DNA of 5,297 nt from contig CAYPEL010000176.1 in NCBI GenBank assembly GCA_964409635.1, positions 1 through 5,297 of the forward strand, written 5' to 3'. Shown here in pieces: positions 4,798 to 5,297 of this stretch; positions within the stretch are counted from its first letter, which is position 1, and each line of letters starts with the position of its first letter. This DNA is from CAYPEL01 sp964409635 (lineage in GTDB: Bacteria; Pseudomonadota; Gammaproteobacteria; DSM-19610). The notes under the pieces are model-generated. The model was not told the DNA's origin. It worked only from the letters and a program-made list of their open reading frames with translations, and ran no database searches. A program made the position numbers and the translations under genes.

Positions 4798-5297
4798 ATG
4801 CCAACCCAACTAAACAATCAGGCGCATATCTGGTTGGCCATTCCAGAACAAATTCGTGATTCTGATGTGTTAATGGAATATCGCAGTTTGCTTTCAGAAG
4901 AAGAGCTGGCGCGCTATCAACGGTTTCGTTTTGAAAAGGACAAACACAATTTTCTTGTTGCACATGCTTTGCTAAGAAAGACCTTGTCTAACTATGCGGG
5001 CATTCTTCCGCAGCAATGGCAGTTTGAAATGAATGATCACGGCAGGCCGGAGCTTGCTGCAGTACACGCTATGCCTTGGCTAAGGTTTAATTTGTCGCAT
5101 ACTGATGGGCTGGTAGCTTGTTTGATCTCGGATACAGTGGACTGTGGTATTGATGTGGAGGATTGCGCGCGCCGTTGTGATTACAAAGGGATTGCCGGGA
5201 AAATGTTTTCTGCAATGGAAAATGCACGCTTGGAACAGCTTGAGAATGAACAGCAGGCTGAATATTTCTTCAGTTTGTGGACTTTAAAAGAAGCGTA
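4798..5297 (+). CDS. 4'-phosphopantetheinyl transferase, Sfp/AcpT type (partial, runs off window)
   Basis: 166 complete codons from ATG 4798 with no stop; the 3' end lies outside the window. AGGA at 4790-4793 is a short-spaced ribosome site. The enzyme transfers the 4'-phosphopantetheine arm of coenzyme A to a serine of acyl or peptidyl carrier proteins, in the cytoplasm with Mg2+. The family motifs are in order: the N-terminal FRFEKDKHNFLVAHALLR segment (43-60) typical of Sfp proteins, H-G-R-P (81-84), FNLSHTDG (97-104), the metal-binding GIDVED (117-122, D119 and E121), and FFSLWTLKEA (157-166), the start of the W-x-x-K-E-A-Y motif, with the first two bases (TA) of the Tyr codon at the window edge. 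About 60-80 residues are probably missing, judging from the usual length. Which carrier protein it serves cannot be told from here. It is likely cotranscribed with the small membrane-protein gene. Confidence 0.93.
   Translation, partial: MPTQLNNQAHIWLAIPEQIRDSDVLMEYRSLLSEEELARYQRFRFEKDKHNFLVAHALLRKTLSNYAGILPQQWQFEMNDHGRPELAAVHAMPWLRFNLSHTDGLVACLISDTVDCGIDVEDCARRCDYKGIAGKMFSAMENARLEQLENEQQAEYFFSLWTLKEA

Overview
The window looks like chromosomal DNA of a Gram-negative bacterium, probably a gammaproteobacterium. This rests on a lipoprotein-type YfbK-like VWA protein, an Sfp-type phosphopantetheinyl transferase, and a Proteobacteria-style type I restriction operon with a Fic/RhuM gene between hsdS and hsdR. 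I cannot name the species.

Layout. (1) 1-1933: a complete VWA-domain lipoprotein gene (125-1876) closed by a strong intrinsic terminator (1894-1933). (2) 2141-4236: an interior slice of a type I restriction-modification operon. It holds the 3' half of hsdS, a possible 32-codon ORF, an intact fic/rhuM-like gene and the first ~100 codons of hsdR. hsdM, the first half of hsdS and the helicase/translocase part of hsdR are missing. (3) 4243-4409: a 167-bp imperfect palindrome with perfect 25-bp inverted ends, best read as a MITE, just after the hsdR break. (4) 4504-5297: a small two-helix membrane protein gene and the start of a phosphopantetheinyl transferase gene that runs off the window.

The most interesting structure is a 97-bp perfect direct repeat (2159-2255 and 4522-4618). 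It is the 5' part of the small membrane-protein gene. The right copy lies in the intact gene. The left copy is fused in frame to the hsdS fragment, giving an open 202-codon chimera of one membrane helix plus the C-terminal half of a specificity subunit. The repeats bracket the whole restriction remnant. The simplest reading is that foreign DNA entered at or in the small gene, which had sat between the VWA gene and the transferase gene, leaving a 5' copy on one side and a whole gene on the other; later deletions and a MITE then trimmed the insert. The copies differ in their first 18 bases, so a plain recent duplication does not explain everything.

As a functional unit the restriction system cannot work as shown: no methyltransferase subunit, half a specificity subunit, no motor. 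What may still be active is the full-length Fic/RhuM protein, which has its own good ribosome binding site, and possibly two odd fragments: a membrane-anchored HsdS half and a nuclease-only HsdR stub with its catalytic residues still present.
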